In this document: positions 8,703 to 19,020 of the stretch, one piece after another
How the letters are laid out: each line of letters opens with the position of its first letter
How positions within the stretch are numbered: position 1 is the first letter of the stretch
Origin: Lysobacterales bacterium
GTDB lineage: Bacteria > Pseudomonadota > Gammaproteobacteria > Xanthomonadales > SZUA-36
Length of the DNA stretch: 64,000 nucleotides
Reading direction: 5' to 3'
Assembly: GCA_014238945.1 (NCBI GenBank)
Contig: JABAAB010000026.1
Location: 124,001 to 188,000, forward strand
The notes under the pieces: generated by a model
Databases searched by the model: none
What the model saw: the letters and a program-made list of their open reading frames with translations, nothing else
What the model was told of the DNA's origin: nothing
Made by a program: the position numbers and the translations under genes

Positions 8703-9784
8703 TGTTGCTTGAATTGTTCAATTGGCTGGCTGACTATAATCCTGATTTCAGCATGTTCACCTACATCACACTGCGTGGCATCCTCAGCACCCTGACAGCG
8801 CTGGCCATATCATTAATATTGGGTCCATCCTTCATACGTAAGATGGTCAAAAAACAGGTTCGGCAACCCATCCGCGAACTGGGTCCAAAATCACATTTTT
8901 CAAAAGCTGGAACACCCACGATGGGCGGTGCGTTGATACTGTTTGCCATCGTGGTTTCCACGTTGCTGTGGTCTGACCTGAGTAATCGCTATGTGTGGAC
9001 TGTGCTACTGGTAACACTGGCATTCGGCGTGATTGGATGGATTGATGATTATCGTAAACTGGTCCTGCAGGATTCTGCGGGTCTTGCTGCAAGCTGGAAA
9101 TACCTGTTGCAGTCCATTGCGGGCCTGACTGCTGCAATCTACCTGTACTCAAGTGCCCAGTCACCGGCCGAAACCCAATTGATCGTACCGTTCTTCAAAG
9201 GTGTGGTTATCCCCCTGGGACTGGGCTACGTATTCATTGCGTATATTTTTATCGTGGGGTTTTCCAATGCGGTGAACCTGACCGACGGTCTGGACGGACT
9301 GGCCATCATGCCGGCAGTTTTCATCGCGGTCGCACTGGGTATTTTTGCCTATGTTACCGGTCATTCCGTTTTTTCAGATTACCTGGCCATTCCCTATGTT
9401 GCAGGTACTGGTGAACTGGCAATATTCTGCGGCGCATTGTCAGGTGCTGGATTGGGCTTCCTGTGGTTTAACACTTACCCTGCCCAGGTTTTCATGGGTG
9501 ATATCGGTGCCCTTGCCATGGGCGCTGCGCTGGGTCTGATAGCGGTCATTGTCCGTCAGGAACTGGTTTTTCTCCTCATGGCTGGTGTATTTGTCATGGA
9601 AACGGTATCGGTCATCTTACAAGTAGCTTCTTTCAAGCTCACTGGCCGTCGAATTTTTCGCATGGCACCGATACATCATCATTTTGAACTCAAGGGTTGG
9701 CCGGAGCCAAGGGTGATCGTACGCTTTTGGATCATCTCGGTCATTCTTGTGCTGGCCGGTCTGGCGACCTTGAAGATCCGATGA
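8702..9784 (+). CDS. mraY: Phospho-MurNAc-pentapeptide translocase MraY
   Basis: 360 residues, exactly the E. coli length when started at the ATG at 8702, whose A is the last base of the murF TGA. It is an integral membrane enzyme that transfers phospho-MurNAc-pentapeptide to undecaprenyl phosphate to form lipid I. About ten membrane segments. Catalytic motifs: the first aspartate cluster [31 protein letters not shown], and the histidine motif [11 protein letters not shown] frame extending to 8612 exists but lies inside murF and does not resemble MraY. The next gene is ftsW, with no murD between them. Confidence 0.97.
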   Translation: MLLELFNWLADYNPDFSMFTYITLRGILSTLTALAISLILGPSFIRKMVKKQVRQPIRELGPKSHFSKAGTPTMGGALILFAIVVSTLLWSDLSNRYVWTVLLVTLAFGVIGWIDDYRKLVLQDSAGLAASWKYLLQSIAGLTAAIYLYSSAQSPAETQLIVPFFKGVVIPLGLGYVFIAYIFIVGFSNAVNLTDGLDGLAIMPAVFIAVALGIFAYVTGHSVFSDYLAIPYVAGTGELAIFCGALSGAGLGFLWFNTYPAQVFMGDIGALAMGAALGLIAVIVRQELVFLLMAGVFVMETVSVILQVASFKLTGRRIFRMAPIHHHFELKGWPEPRVIVRFWIISVILVLAGLATLKIR

Positions 9785-10983
9785 GAACAACTGCCATAAA
9801 ATCACATCAGGCCCATCGTGGTGCACCCCAAAACCACAATGTTGTTGTGGATGCATGGCTTTTGGTTCCGGTGTTGCTGCTGGTTGCATCCGGACTTGTC
9901 ATGGTGGGATCCTCTTCAATCGCGATAGCGGAAAGTCACGGAGTAAGTACCTATTATTACCTGCTGAGGCACGTTATCTACATAGTACTTGGACTGATAC
10001 TTGCTTCAACTTTCAGGGTTATTCCTATCGCCTTTCTGGAACGAATCAGTCGACCATTGATGTGGGTGTCTGTGTTGGTGCTGTTGCTGGTTTTTATTCC
10101 GGGAGTAGGGCGAAGTGTCAATGGAAGCTCACGCTGGATATCACTGGGTTTTGTCAACTTCCAGGTGGTGGAAGCGGTCAAGATCATGGTGATTGTTTAT
10201 ATGGCAGGCTATCTGGTTCGCAGGGCAGAAATGGTCAGAATCCGGTTTTTTGACACGCTAAAACCACTATTGCTTGCGGCCATGCTGACCGGAATCCTGC
10301 TCATGCAACCAGACATGGGCAGCGCTGCGGTTATCACTGCCATTGTTGGTGGCATGGTATGGCTGGCCGGTGCTGCCTGGCGTCATCTGTTCTTCCTGGG
10401 AGCGATGGCCCTGCCGGTATTTGGAGTTGCTGCACTGGAACCCTACCGGCTAAGGAGAATCATCAGTTTCACCGACCCTTGGGCAGATCCCTTCAATGGT
10501 GGATTTCAACTCACCCAGGCTTTGATTGCAGTCGGTCGGGGTGAGGTTTTCGGTGTCGGGCTTGGTGCCAGTATACAAAAACTATATTATCTTCCCGAGG
10601 CACACACCGACTTTGTCTTTGCCGTGTTGGCAGAGGAATTTGGCCTGTTGGGTGTCATCTTCATACTGTCCCTTTTCATGCTTCTGGTCGCACGAATAAT
10701 GATTGTTGGCTTGATGGCACATCGTCAGGACCGACCATTTGCCGGATACACCGCCTATGGTATTGGGCTCTGGATCGGCTTGCAGGCCCTGGTCAGCATG
10801 GGTGTGAATCTGGGTGTGTTACCAACCAAGGGCTTGACTCTGCCATTGATAAGTTCTGGTGGAAGCAGTGTGCTGATAACGTTTCTTGCCCTCGGCATCG
10901 TATTCAGGATTCGATATGAGCTTGACCGGGATGCACCATTGATAATTGCACGTGTACCCAACACGGCGGGGGCACGCAGATGA
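9781..10983 (+). CDS. ftsW: Septal peptidoglycan polymerase FtsW (SEDS family)
   Basis: 400 residues. SEDS-family glycosyltransferase that polymerises lipid II at the septum with FtsI. About ten membrane helices; signatures include [19 protein letters not shown], the conserved EEFGLLG, and the C-terminal [14 protein letters not shown] start at the ATG at 9781, giving the usual 4-nt ATGA overlap with mraY; a longer frame from 9697 lies inside mraY. In most gammaproteobacterial clusters murD precedes ftsW. Here there is no room for it. Confidence 0.96.
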   Translation: MRTTAIKSHQAHRGAPQNHNVVVDAWLLVPVLLLVASGLVMVGSSSIAIAESHGVSTYYYLLRHVIYIVLGLILASTFRVIPIAFLERISRPLMWVSVLVLLLVFIPGVGRSVNGSSRWISLGFVNFQVVEAVKIMVIVYMAGYLVRRAEMVRIRFFDTLKPLLLAAMLTGILLMQPDMGSAAVITAIVGGMVWLAGAAWRHLFFLGAMALPVFGVAALEPYRLRRIISFTDPWADPFNGGFQLTQALIAVGRGEVFGVGLGASIQKLYYLPEAHTDFVFAVLAEEFGLLGVIFILSLFMLLVARIMIVGLMAHRQDRPFAGYTAYGIGLWIGLQALVSMGVNLGVLPTKGLTLPLISSGGSSVLITFLALGIVFRIRYELDRDAPLIIARVPNTAGARR

Positions 10984-12068
10984 AGCAATCAGGTCAGGGG
11001 GTACTGATTATGGCCGGGGGTACCGGTGGGCACATATTTCCTGGCCTGGCGGTTGCCGATGTGCTGAAACAACGTAATATCCCGGTACGCTGGTTGGGTG
11101 CTGAAGGTGGAATGGAAACCCGCAGTGTGCCGGAAGCGGGTATAGAACTCGATCTGGTCGCCATCGCCGGTCTGCGTGGGAAGGGAATTATGCGCTGGGT
11201 GCGGATGCCACTACTGTTACTCAAGGCAGTCTCGCAAGCCCGTCGTTTGCTGGAAGCGAATCAACCGGGATGCGCCCTTAGTTTTGGCGGGTATGCGGCC
11301 GCGCCAGGTGGCATCGCCGCATGGACAAAAGGTATTCCCGTACTGGTACACGAGCAGAATCGGGTACCGGGATTGACCAACCGCATTCTGGCCATAATTT
11401 CCGCCAAGATACTGCAGGGGTTCCCCGGAACTTTTCCGCAGAAGTGGCATGCCGAGGACAGCGGCAATCCGGTGCGCCAGTCGGTTGCAGAGCTACCCCA
11501 CCCCAGGATTCGATTGGCAGGACGACAGGGTCCAGTGCGACTGCTGGTGATAGGTGGTAGCCAGGGTGCCCGGATCCTGAACCTGGTGGTACCTGCCGCA
11601 TTGGCCAAGTTGCCCTCAGGTTTAAGTTATGAAGTACGGCACCAGTCGGGTGTAAAGCGGGTCGAGGAGGCTCGCCGGTCTTTTTCAGAATCCGGAATTG
11701 AAGTGGAAATCAGTCCTTTTATCAGGGACATGGCTGCTGCCTATGCCTGGGCGGACCTGGTAATCTGCCGATCGGGTGCGCTGACTGTGGCTGAACTTGC
11801 CGCGGCGGGTCTTGCATCTGTCCTGATCCCGTTTGCACATGCTGTAGACGATCATCAGACCCGCAACGCTGAATACCTGTCAACGGCTGGCGCGGCGGTG
11901 ATCGTGAATCAGGCTTCACTGGACGCACATGGACTATCGAAGGTATTGGCACCGATGCTGGGTGACAGAAATGAACTCTACTCCATGGCTTGTTGTGCAC
12001 GTCAACTCGCATTTCCCGATGCTGCAAGCAGGGTAGCCGAGGCCTGCGACGAATGGGTAAAACCATGA
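10980..12068 (+). CDS. murG: Lipid II-forming N-acetylglucosaminyltransferase MurG
   Basis: 362 residues. GT28 enzyme on the inner face of the membrane that adds GlcNAc to lipid I. It carries the G loop GGTGGHIFPGLAVA (about residues 12-25), SFGGYAAAPGG, VHEQNRVPGLTNR, VIGGSQGA opening the C-terminal domain, and CRSGALTVAELAAAG for UDP-GlcNAc binding. The ATG overlaps the ftsW stop by 4 nt and the stop overlaps the murC ATG. Confidence 0.97.
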   Translation: MKQSGQGVLIMAGGTGGHIFPGLAVADVLKQRNIPVRWLGAEGGMETRSVPEAGIELDLVAIAGLRGKGIMRWVRMPLLLLKAVSQARRLLEANQPGCALSFGGYAAAPGGIAAWTKGIPVLVHEQNRVPGLTNRILAIISAKILQGFPGTFPQKWHAEDSGNPVRQSVAELPHPRIRLAGRQGPVRLLVIGGSQGARILNLVVPAALAKLPSGLSYEVRHQSGVKRVEEARRSFSESGIEVEISPFIRDMAAAYAWADLVICRSGALTVAELAAAGLASVLIPFAHAVDDHQTRNAEYLSTAGAAVIVNQASLDAHGLSKVLAPMLGDRNELYSMACCARQLAFPDAASRVAEACDEWVKP

Positions 12069-13501
12069 ATTCAGTCGACAGTGGACATTTGCGCCCCATA
12101 CGCCGGATCCGCCGGGTACATCTTGTGGGTGTTGGGGGTGCTGGCATGAATGGTATTGCAGAAGTTGTCGCCAACCAGGGTTTTGATGTCAGTGGTTCTG
12201 ATCTGAAGGAATCAAGAGCGACGCGGCATTTGAAGAAACTCGGTGTAAAAATATACCTGGGTCATGACGCCGGGCACATAAAGGGGGTCGATGTGCTGGT
12301 AGTATCAACTGCCGTTCCAGACACGAACCCCGAAGTCATCGCAGCCAGGGAGGCAAGAATTCCCGTGGTGCCCCGGGCAGAGATGCTGGCAGAATTGATG
12401 CGCTTCAAACGTGGTATCGCGGTTGCCGGTACCCACGGCAAGACCACAACAACGAGTCTTGCAGCCAGTTTGCTGGCCGAGGCAGGACTGGACCCCACTT
12501 TTGTAATCGGAGGTGTGGTCAACGCCTGGGGTAGCAATGCAAGACTGGGTCAGGGAGAGTACCTGTTGGCCGAGGCCGATGAAAGTGATGGATCATTCCT
12601 GTTACTTCAGCCCACCATCGCCCTGATAACCAACATCGACAGGGATCACCTGGAGAGTTACGAGCACAGCTTCGAAAATCTGAAAAGAGCATTTCTGGAG
12701 TTCCTACAACATTTACCTTTTTACGGAACGGCCGTGTTGTGTGTGGATGATCCTGAGTTGAGGGATTTGATACCGCAGGTCAGCCGCGCAGTTGTAACTT
12801 TCGGGCTCTCGGAGTCTGCGGATATACGTGGTGTGGACCTGCATCAGGAAGGCAGGAACATGAATTTCAGGGTGCAGCTGCCGCAGCACCCGGAACCGTT
12901 GGATGTAACGATAAATCTTCCTGGTTTGCATAATGTGCGCAATGCCCTGGGTGCGATTGCAGTCGCATGGGAAATTGGATTAAACGTCAGTGAAATCGTT
13001 GACTGCCTGCGTGTTTTTAAAGGTGTAGGACGTAGATTCGCAGAAGTTGGCGAGCTCAAAATAGACGACGGTACGGTTCTGGTAATTGAAGACTATGGTC
13101 ATCACCCGTCTGAATTGGAGGCCACCATCGCCGCGGCCAGGCAAGGATGGCCAGAGCGACGCATCATCGCGGTGTTTCAGCCACATCGCTACACACGAAC
13201 AGCCGATCTTTTTGACGAGTTCAGTCGTGTTTTGTCCAATGCAGATCTTGTTGTGCTAACGGACATTTACCCTGCCGGTGAAGCAAGCATTGAGGGAATA
13301 GACAGTGCTGCTCTGTGTCACTCTATCCGGGCCCGCGGTGAAGTGGACCCGGTTCTGATTGCAGATGTATCCGGCCTGCCGGCGTCGTTGCCAAACCTGT
13401 TGCTGGACCAGGATCTTTTGTTACTCATGGGTGCAGGCAGTATCGAGTGGGTGGCCCAGGAGTTAAGGGACAACGGGTTTCAAATTGGAGCGGCCGCATG
13501 A
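12065..13501 (+). CDS. murC: UDP-MurNAc:L-alanine ligase MurC
   Basis: 478 residues (E. coli 491). First Mur ligase of stem-peptide synthesis. Motifs: the N-terminal nucleotide fold VHLVGVGGAGMNGIAE, the P-loop GTHGKTTTTS, EADESDGSFL, NIDRDHLESY, and FQPHRYTRT in the C-terminal domain. I chose the ATG at 12065 because it gives the 4-nt overlap with murG seen across the cluster. An upstream in-frame ATG at 12053 would add only four residues. ddlB follows directly; no murB or MurC-MurB fusion is present. Confidence 0.97.
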   Translation: MNSVDSGHLRPIRRIRRVHLVGVGGAGMNGIAEVVANQGFDVSGSDLKESRATRHLKKLGVKIYLGHDAGHIKGVDVLVVSTAVPDTNPEVIAAREARIPVVPRAEMLAELMRFKRGIAVAGTHGKTTTTSLAASLLAEAGLDPTFVIGGVVNAWGSNARLGQGEYLLAEADESDGSFLLLQPTIALITNIDRDHLESYEHSFENLKRAFLEFLQHLPFYGTAVLCVDDPELRDLIPQVSRAVVTFGLSESADIRGVDLHQEGRNMNFRVQLPQHPEPLDVTINLPGLHNVRNALGAIAVAWEIGLNVSEIVDCLRVFKGVGRRFAEVGELKIDDGTVLVIEDYGHHPSELEATIAAARQGWPERRIIAVFQPHRYTRTADLFDEFSRVLSNADLVVLTDIYPAGEASIEGIDSAALCHSIRARGEVDPVLIADVSGLPASLPNLLLDQDLLLLMGAGSIEWVAQELRDNGFQIGAAA

Positions 13502-14439
13502 ACAGTCCGTCGCCTTTGAAGACCCATGATGCGTCCAGCTTTGGCCGCGTGGGTCTGCTGGTTGGCGGAGACAGCGCTGAGCGGGACGTTTCATTGGATG
13601 GTGGAAAGGCCGTGTATGCAGCACTGCAGCGCAGACAGGTCTCGGTGAGAGTATTTGATGGCAGTTCCACGCTGTTCGAAGCCATTGGCAACAATGAAAT
13701 TGACCGGGTATTCAACCTGATGCATGGCCCCGGGGGTGAGGACGGCGCGATCCAGGGAGCATTGCAACTGATGAGTATCCCGATTACGGGATCAGGTCTT
13801 TTGGGCTCAGCACTGAGCATGGATAAAATCAGGTCGAAGTGGGTTTGGGAACATAAAGGAATAAATACACCGCCATTCCTGCTGTTAAAAAGAGATCAAC
13901 AATTGGTACATGAACAAATTGCAGACTGGGGCTGGCCACTGTTCGTCAAACCATCGGGTCTGGGTTCCAGCATTGGGATATCAAAAGTAATGAGTTCTGC
14001 CGAAATGCCGGCGGCAATTGACCTGGCCAGAATTTACGGTGAAACGGTAATCATAGAGCCGGAAATTAAAGGCAGTGAATATTTTGCCGGCATTATCGGT
14101 GAACAGGTTCTGCCATTAATTCGAATCGAAACGCCCCGTGAGTTTTATGATTACACTGCCAAATATGAATCAGATGACACACAGTACTTTTGTCCTTGTG
14201 GGTTGTCCATGGAGGTGGAACAGGTGGCACAGACTGTTTCATTGCAGGCATTTGAGGCACTTGATTGCTCCGGTTGGGGCAGGGTTGACTTCATCCTGGA
14301 TCACGACGGGAAGGCCTGGTTTCTTGAAGTTAACACGGTACCGGGTATGACCGGTCACAGCCTGGTACCACAGGCGGCGGAACATTTGGGTATCGGGTTC
14401 GATGAACTGGTCTGGAGAATACTGGAGACCAGCCTGTGA
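13498..14439 (+). CDS. ddlB: D-alanine:D-alanine ligase
   Basis: 313 residues. ATP-grasp ligase that makes the D-Ala-D-Ala dipeptide used by MurF. Motifs: VGLLVGGDSAERDVSLDGG near the N-terminus, HGPGGEDGAIQG, the ATP-grasp loop KPSGLGSSIGISK, and the C-terminal EVNTVPGMTGHSLVPQAA. The ATG at 13498 overlaps the murC stop (ATGA). A frame open to 13447 lies within murC. A DdlB rather than DdlA call follows from its place between murC and ftsQ. Confidence 0.96.
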   Translation: MNSPSPLKTHDASSFGRVGLLVGGDSAERDVSLDGGKAVYAALQRRQVSVRVFDGSSTLFEAIGNNEIDRVFNLMHGPGGEDGAIQGALQLMSIPITGSGLLGSALSMDKIRSKWVWEHKGINTPPFLLLKRDQQLVHEQIADWGWPLFVKPSGLGSSIGISKVMSSAEMPAAIDLARIYGETVIIEPEIKGSEYFAGIIGEQVLPLIRIETPREFYDYTAKYESDDTQYFCPCGLSMEVEQVAQTVSLQAFEALDCSGWGRVDFILDHDGKAWFLEVNTVPGMTGHSLVPQAAEHLGIGFDELVWRILETSL

Positions 14440-15212
14440 GCAAGAGCACCGGAAACCAGGCAATGAAACACCGTGCGCGCGGATTCAGTGCGGGTGTGGT
14501 AGTGATAGTGTTGATGTTTCTGCTGGCAGCGGCCGGGGTCGCCTGGGTTTACACCGGGATGATTGCCCAGGAACGCTGGCCGATTCGTTGGCTGGAAATT
14601 GACGGTCCATTTGAACGGGTCAGTGCCGAGCAGGTCAGGGCCCGTCTCACACCCTTTGTAAAGGGTAGTTTCTTTACTGTGAACCCCGCACACATGCGTG
14701 AAGCCACTGGCAACATGCCCTGGGTCTCCGGAGTGACCGTTCAAAAGCGCTGGCCGGACACCATCCAGGTGACCATTCATGAATACACACCGGTTGCCCA
14801 CTGGGTTGATGGTTACCTGATAACAGGTGATGGAAAGCAGTTCCGGGTGCCGGCAGCAGATGATATCCAGGGTCTGCCGTGGCTGGAGAGTCCTCAGAGC
14901 CAATTGGAACTGGTGTTTCAGAACTGGCAAAAGTTTGATGACGCGTTGAATCGCATAGGTCAGCACGTTGATGTCCTGGTACTGAATCCGCGCGGGTCCT
15001 GGTCAGCCGTATTAAGCGGAGGGACCGAAGTGAAATTTGGTAAAGGTGACATTTTCAAAAATCTGGAAATGCTGGTATCGACCTGGTCAGACCTGATGCA
15101 GGGACAGGATCTGCCGCCGGTGAGTATCGATTTGCGATATACAAATGGGTTTGCAGTGTTATGGCCCCGAAATGTGGATGCAATTGCGAGGACTTATGGC
15201 GAAGAAAGCTGA
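14436..15212 (+). CDS. ftsQ: Cell division protein FtsQ
   Basis: 258 residues. A basic cytoplasmic tail (residues 1-20) precedes one membrane segment (about 20-40). A POTRA domain follows (WLEIDGPFERVSAEQVRARL, FTVNPAHMREATGNMPWVSGVTVQKRWPD split across its length), then the FtsQ beta domain with QHVDVLVLNPRGSWS. Family role: scaffold of the FtsQLB complex in the periplasm. GTG at 14436 overlaps the ddlB stop; an alternative ATG lies at 14463. The 3' end overlaps ftsA by 17 nt. Confidence 0.94.
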   Translation: MSKSTGNQAMKHRARGFSAGVVVIVLMFLLAAAGVAWVYTGMIAQERWPIRWLEIDGPFERVSAEQVRARLTPFVKGSFFTVNPAHMREATGNMPWVSGVTVQKRWPDTIQVTIHEYTPVAHWVDGYLITGDGKQFRVPAADDIQGLPWLESPQSQLELVFQNWQKFDDALNRIGQHVDVLVLNPRGSWSAVLSGGTEVKFGKGDIFKNLEMLVSTWSDLMQGQDLPPVSIDLRYTNGFAVLWPRNVDAIARTYGEES

Positions 15213-16425
15213 GAAATCTCTGGTCGTTGGGCTGGACATAGGCACATCAAAAATCGTTGCAATTGTCGGTGAATTGCAGGCTGATGACTCGGTAGAAGTG
15301 ATCGGCCTGGGTTCACATGCTTCGCGAGGTCTCAGACGAGGTGTAGTGGTAGATATGACGTCCACTGAACAGGCCATTCAGCGAGCAGTGGAAGAGGCGG
15401 AACTGATGGCCGGATGTGAGATACATTCCGTTTTTGCCGGTATTTCCGGTAATCACATTCGCAGTCTGAATTCAGATGGTACCGTTGCGATCAAGGACAG
15501 GGAAGTCAGTGAAGGTGACGTGGAACGTGTGCTGGAGGCAGCCAGGGCGGTGCCGGTCGCTGCAGACCAGAAAATCCTTCACGTTTTGCCACAGGAATAC
15601 GTGTTGGACAATCAGGATGGTATCAGACAGCCAATCGGTATGGCTGGTGTACGCCTTGAGGCCCATGTACACGTGGTCACTGCCGCTTTGAGCGCAACCC
15701 AGAATCTTGGAAAATGCGTTGCTCGATGCGGTTTGTCCGTGGACGAGCTGATTATGCAACCGCTGGCTGCCAGTTACGCGGCACTGAGTGATGATGAAAA
15801 ATCACTGGGTGTGTGTCTGGTCGATGTTGGTGCAGGTACAACTGACATCGCGGTATTTACCGATGGTGCGATTCGTCACACGGCCTGTATTCCCATAGCA
15901 GGTGACCAGGTGACCAATGACATCGCAGTGGCATTGCGCACGCCCACGCAGCATGCAGAGGATATCAAGATCAAGTACGCATGCGCTCTGGAGCAACTGG
16001 CGGGGAGTGATGAAAGCATACGTGTCCCCAGTGTGGGTGACCGCACTTCCCGAAAGCTGGAAAGACAGATTCTGGCCCAGGTGGTCGAAGCACGGTACCG
16101 CGAATTGTATTCACTGGTGCAAAGTGAGCTGAGACGCAGCGGCTTTGAGAACATGGTGGCCTCCGGCATGGTACTTACCGGGGGGGCTGCAAAAATGGAA
16201 GGGGCCGTGGATCTGGCGGAGGAGATATTCCACATGCCTGTCCGTCTGGCAACTCCACGATACGTCACAGGTCTGTCGGACGTGGTTTCCAACCCGGTGC
16301 ACGCGACGGGTGTTGGATTGTTGCTCTACGGCTGCTATGCCGACAGCAATCGAAACCTGGCGGTACCGGGAGGCGGGGATACTTTGCTATCAAGAATACA
16401 GAGTTGGTTTCGGGGAGAATTTTAA
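15196..16425 (+). CDS. ftsA: Cell division protein FtsA
   Basis: 409 residues. Actin-like ATPase that tethers FtsZ to the membrane. Phosphate-1 motif VGLDIGTSKIVAIVGE (about 11-26), the inserted 1C domain, phosphate-2 DVGAGTTDIAVF, adenosine motif GMVLTGGAAKMEG, and a C-terminal amphipathic helix LLSRIQSWFRGEF that should be the membrane-targeting sequence. I use the ATG at 15196, preceded by gcgagga. It lies inside the ftsQ end, and the frame upstream of it is ftsQ sequence out of frame. Confidence 0.97.
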   Translation: MAKKAEKSLVVGLDIGTSKIVAIVGELQADDSVEVIGLGSHASRGLRRGVVVDMTSTEQAIQRAVEEAELMAGCEIHSVFAGISGNHIRSLNSDGTVAIKDREVSEGDVERVLEAARAVPVAADQKILHVLPQEYVLDNQDGIRQPIGMAGVRLEAHVHVVTAALSATQNLGKCVARCGLSVDELIMQPLAASYAALSDDEKSLGVCLVDVGAGTTDIAVFTDGAIRHTACIPIAGDQVTNDIAVALRTPTQHAEDIKIKYACALEQLAGSDESIRVPSVGDRTSRKLERQILAQVVEARYRELYSLVQSELRRSGFENMVASGMVLTGGAAKMEGAVDLAEEIFHMPVRLATPRYVTGLSDVVSNPVHATGVGLLLYGCYADSNRNLAVPGGGDTLLSRIQSWFRGEF

Positions 16426-16587
16426 TATGAATTTCGGTCCGGGTGACACAGCTGAAACCCAAATCTGAAACGTGTTAACCAATGTTGCGTCTGTAACCCG
16501 GGTGACAAGTGAGACGCAGGATAGCGATCCACCCGGATGAACGGATGACTTATGAATATTTTAACGGCGAACGAGAGGAGATAAATA

Positions 16588-17769
16588 ATGTTTGAATTGG
16601 TGGAAAACTACACACCCAGTGCGGAAATCAAGGTCATTGGAGTTGGTGGGGGTGGCGGCAATGCCGTTTCACAAATGATAGATGCAAGTATCGATGGAGT
16701 AGAATTTATTGCAGCAAACACAGATGCCCAGGCATTGAGGCAGTTCAAGGGCCGTACATTGTTGCAAATTGGATCGAGCGTGACCAAGGGACTGGGTGCG
16801 GGTGCCAACCCGGAAGTCGGGCGGCAGGCTGCCCTGGAGGATCGTGACCGGATAATCGAAATGCTGGATGGAGCAGACATGGTGTTCATTACAGCCGGGA
16901 TGGGTGGTGGTACTGGCACAGGTGCGGCACCTGTCATTGCACAGGCTGCCAAAGAAATGGGCATTCTGACCATTGCGGTTGTTACCAAGCCTTTTCATTT
17001 TGAGGCCAAACGCCGGATGTCCATTGCTGAACAGGGAATAGAGGAACTGTCCAGACACGTGGATTCGTTAATCACCATACCCAATTCAAAGCTACCGGAA
17101 GTTCTCGGAGAAGACGCCCTGTTGCTGAACGCGTTCAAAGCTGCCAATGATGTCTTACAGGGAGCGGTGCAGGGTATCGCAGAGTTAATAACACGCCAGG
17201 GTCTTATTAATGTCGACTTTGCTGATGTACGCACTGTGATGTCTGAAATGGGAATGGCGGTCATGGGTGCTGGGCAGGCCAAGGGTGAGGATCGTGCCAT
17301 CATGGCAGTGCAGTCTGCCATCGGCAGCCCCTTGCTTGAGGACATCAATCTGTCCGGTGCCAATGGCGTGCTGGTCAATATTACCGCCGGTATGAACCTG
17401 ACCATGAGGGAATTCGAAGAGATCGGAAGTGCGGTCGCTGATTTGGCCTCGGATGATGCTACGGTGGTCATCGGTACCGTAATTGATCCGGAAATCGGCG
17501 ACGAATTGCGTGTAACTGTGGTGGCAACCGGTCTGGGTGACAGTCAGGTCAATCACAAATCAGTACCGGTCGAAAGAACGATTTCCCTGGTTCGAAATGG
17601 TACTACGGGGCGAGCGGAACCCGGATTCATTGATGAAGGGGATCATCACCAGACGGACAATGTATTCACCAGTCGGTCCACGGAGCCTGAAACCAGCGAC
17701 ATGTTCGATCAGGATGTGAATATTGATTATCTGGATATACCATCATTCTTGAGAAACCAGGCAGACTAG
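16588..17769 (+). CDS. ftsZ: Tubulin-like division GTPase FtsZ
   Basis: 393 residues. It polymerises into the Z ring. The tubulin signature GGGTGTG lies at about residues 108-114, with the synergy-loop region [11 protein letters not shown] and a C-terminal peptide [11 protein letters not shown] matching the conserved FtsA/ZipA-binding tail (DIPAFLRKQAD in E. coli). A strong ribosome site (gagaggag) precedes the ATG. It is the only cluster gene with a long gap before it. The 162 nt after ftsA hold a repeated ccgggtgaca (16439 and 16498), an imperfect gcgtct/agacgc stem, but no promoter I can defend. Confidence 0.98.
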   Translation: MFELVENYTPSAEIKVIGVGGGGGNAVSQMIDASIDGVEFIAANTDAQALRQFKGRTLLQIGSSVTKGLGAGANPEVGRQAALEDRDRIIEMLDGADMVFITAGMGGGTGTGAAPVIAQAAKEMGILTIAVVTKPFHFEAKRRMSIAEQGIEELSRHVDSLITIPNSKLPEVLGEDALLLNAFKAANDVLQGAVQGIAELITRQGLINVDFADVRTVMSEMGMAVMGAGQAKGEDRAIMAVQSAIGSPLLEDINLSGANGVLVNITAGMNLTMREFEEIGSAVADLASDDATVVIGTVIDPEIGDELRVTVVATGLGDSQVNHKSVPVERTISLVRNGTTGRAEPGFIDEGDHHQTDNVFTSRSTEPETSDMFDQDVNIDYLDIPSFLRNQAD

Positions 17770-17804
17770 TCTGCTTTCACCAACCGGGGATGCTCGCCGA
17801 AAGG

Positions 17805-17824
17805 ACCGGATCTGTTGATCCGGT
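17805..17824 (+). terminator. GC-rich hairpin after ftsZ
   Basis: A perfect 8-bp stem, ACCGGATC / GATCCGGT with a TGTT loop, lies 36 nt after the ftsZ stop. There is no U-tract after it (ctcccc follows), so it may be an mRNA-end stabiliser or weak terminator. It marks the likely end of the dcw transcript before lpxC. Confidence 0.45.
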
Positions 17825-18007
17825 CTCCCCACATCAACCGGTGGTGAATTGATGTGAACGTGACACACAGTGTAAAACAATGGTTCAGAGCCTGTTAAAT
17901 TGTTGTTAATTCACAACAACTGTTGCCAAAACACCAATAAATTCTTTGTTGGTGTGGATGGCTATGGTAATATGCCGCAGGCCTATCCGGCCTCGGGGCC
18001 CTCAATA

Positions 18008-18919
18008 ATGATCAAGCAAAGAACACTAAAAAACGTCATCCGTGCGACCGGAGTCGGGTTACATACCGGTGAAAAGGTTTTCATGTCGCTGCGACCGGCG
18101 TCGGTCAATACGGGAATTGTTTTCCGTCGAATCGATCTGGATCCGGTGGTCGAGATAGATGCATTTGCCACCAAGGTTGGTGACACCAGTATGTCTTCGA
18201 CCCTGATTGAAGACGGTGTGCGGGTTGCCACGGTAGAACATTTGCTGTCAGCGATGGCTGGAATGGGTATTGACAACGCCTATGTGGATTTGAGTGCCCC
18301 CGAAGTACCCATCATGGACGGTAGTGCCGGGCCATTTGTATTCCTGATCCAGTCAGCGGGTATCGAAGAGCAGTCCGCAGACAAGAGATTTATCCGTATT
18401 CTGGAGCCCATTGAGTATCGCAGTGAAGACAAGTGGGCAAGAATAGAACCATTTGACGGATTCAGGGTATCGTTCAAGATAGATTTCAATCATCCAGTAT
18501 TCAAGTCTCACACCAGCTTTGCTTCAGTAGATTTTTCTACCACTTCATTTTTGAAAGAAGTTTCCCGCGCAAGAACTTTTGGATTCATGCGGGACTTGGA
18601 AATGCTCCGTGATCGTCAGTTGGTGCTTGGGGGCAGCATGGACAATGCCGTGGTTCTTGACGATTATCGTGTTCTGAATGAAAACGGGCTGCGATACGAG
18701 GATGAGTTCGTCAAACACAAAGTGCTGGATGCCATCGGTGATTTATACCTTCTGGGTCACAGTCTGATCGGGGCTTATTCCGGTTATAAATCCGGTCATG
18801 AGCTAAATAACCAGTTATTAAGACAACTGCTCCGGCAGCCTCAGTCCTGGGAGGAAGTTACATTTGCCGACACGGACAAAGCTCCCATCTCTTATCTGCA
18901 CCCGGCCCAGGCCGTATAA
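18008..18919 (+). CDS. lpxC: UDP-3-O-acyl-N-acetylglucosamine deacetylase LpxC
   Basis: 303 residues (E. coli 305). Zinc amidase that commits UDP-GlcNAc derivatives to lipid A synthesis. Visible signatures: the opening [27 protein letters not shown] with the zinc histidine about residue 78, and [15 protein letters not shown] with the catalytic HKxxD around residue 237. The ATG at 18008 fits the family N-terminus; a frame open to 17900 does not. The 238 nt before it hold the ftsZ hairpin and an AT-rich stretch with an imperfect gttgt/acaac palindrome near 17901-17920, where its own promoter probably lies. Confidence 0.97.
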   Translation: MIKQRTLKNVIRATGVGLHTGEKVFMSLRPASVNTGIVFRRIDLDPVVEIDAFATKVGDTSMSSTLIEDGVRVATVEHLLSAMAGMGIDNAYVDLSAPEVPIMDGSAGPFVFLIQSAGIEEQSADKRFIRILEPIEYRSEDKWARIEPFDGFRVSFKIDFNHPVFKSHTSFASVDFSTTSFLKEVSRARTFGFMRDLEMLRDRQLVLGGSMDNAVVLDDYRVLNENGLRYEDEFVKHKVLDAIGDLYLLGHSLIGAYSGYKSGHELNNQLLRQLLRQPQSWEEVTFADTDKAPISYLHPAQAV

Positions 18920-19020
18920 GGCTGACCTTACAGCCCCTTTTTAAACTCCGTAATGTCAAATGTTACCTCGCCTTGGTGCGTCTGTACGTTATTGAATACG
19001 GCATTTCCGCCCGAAAACTG

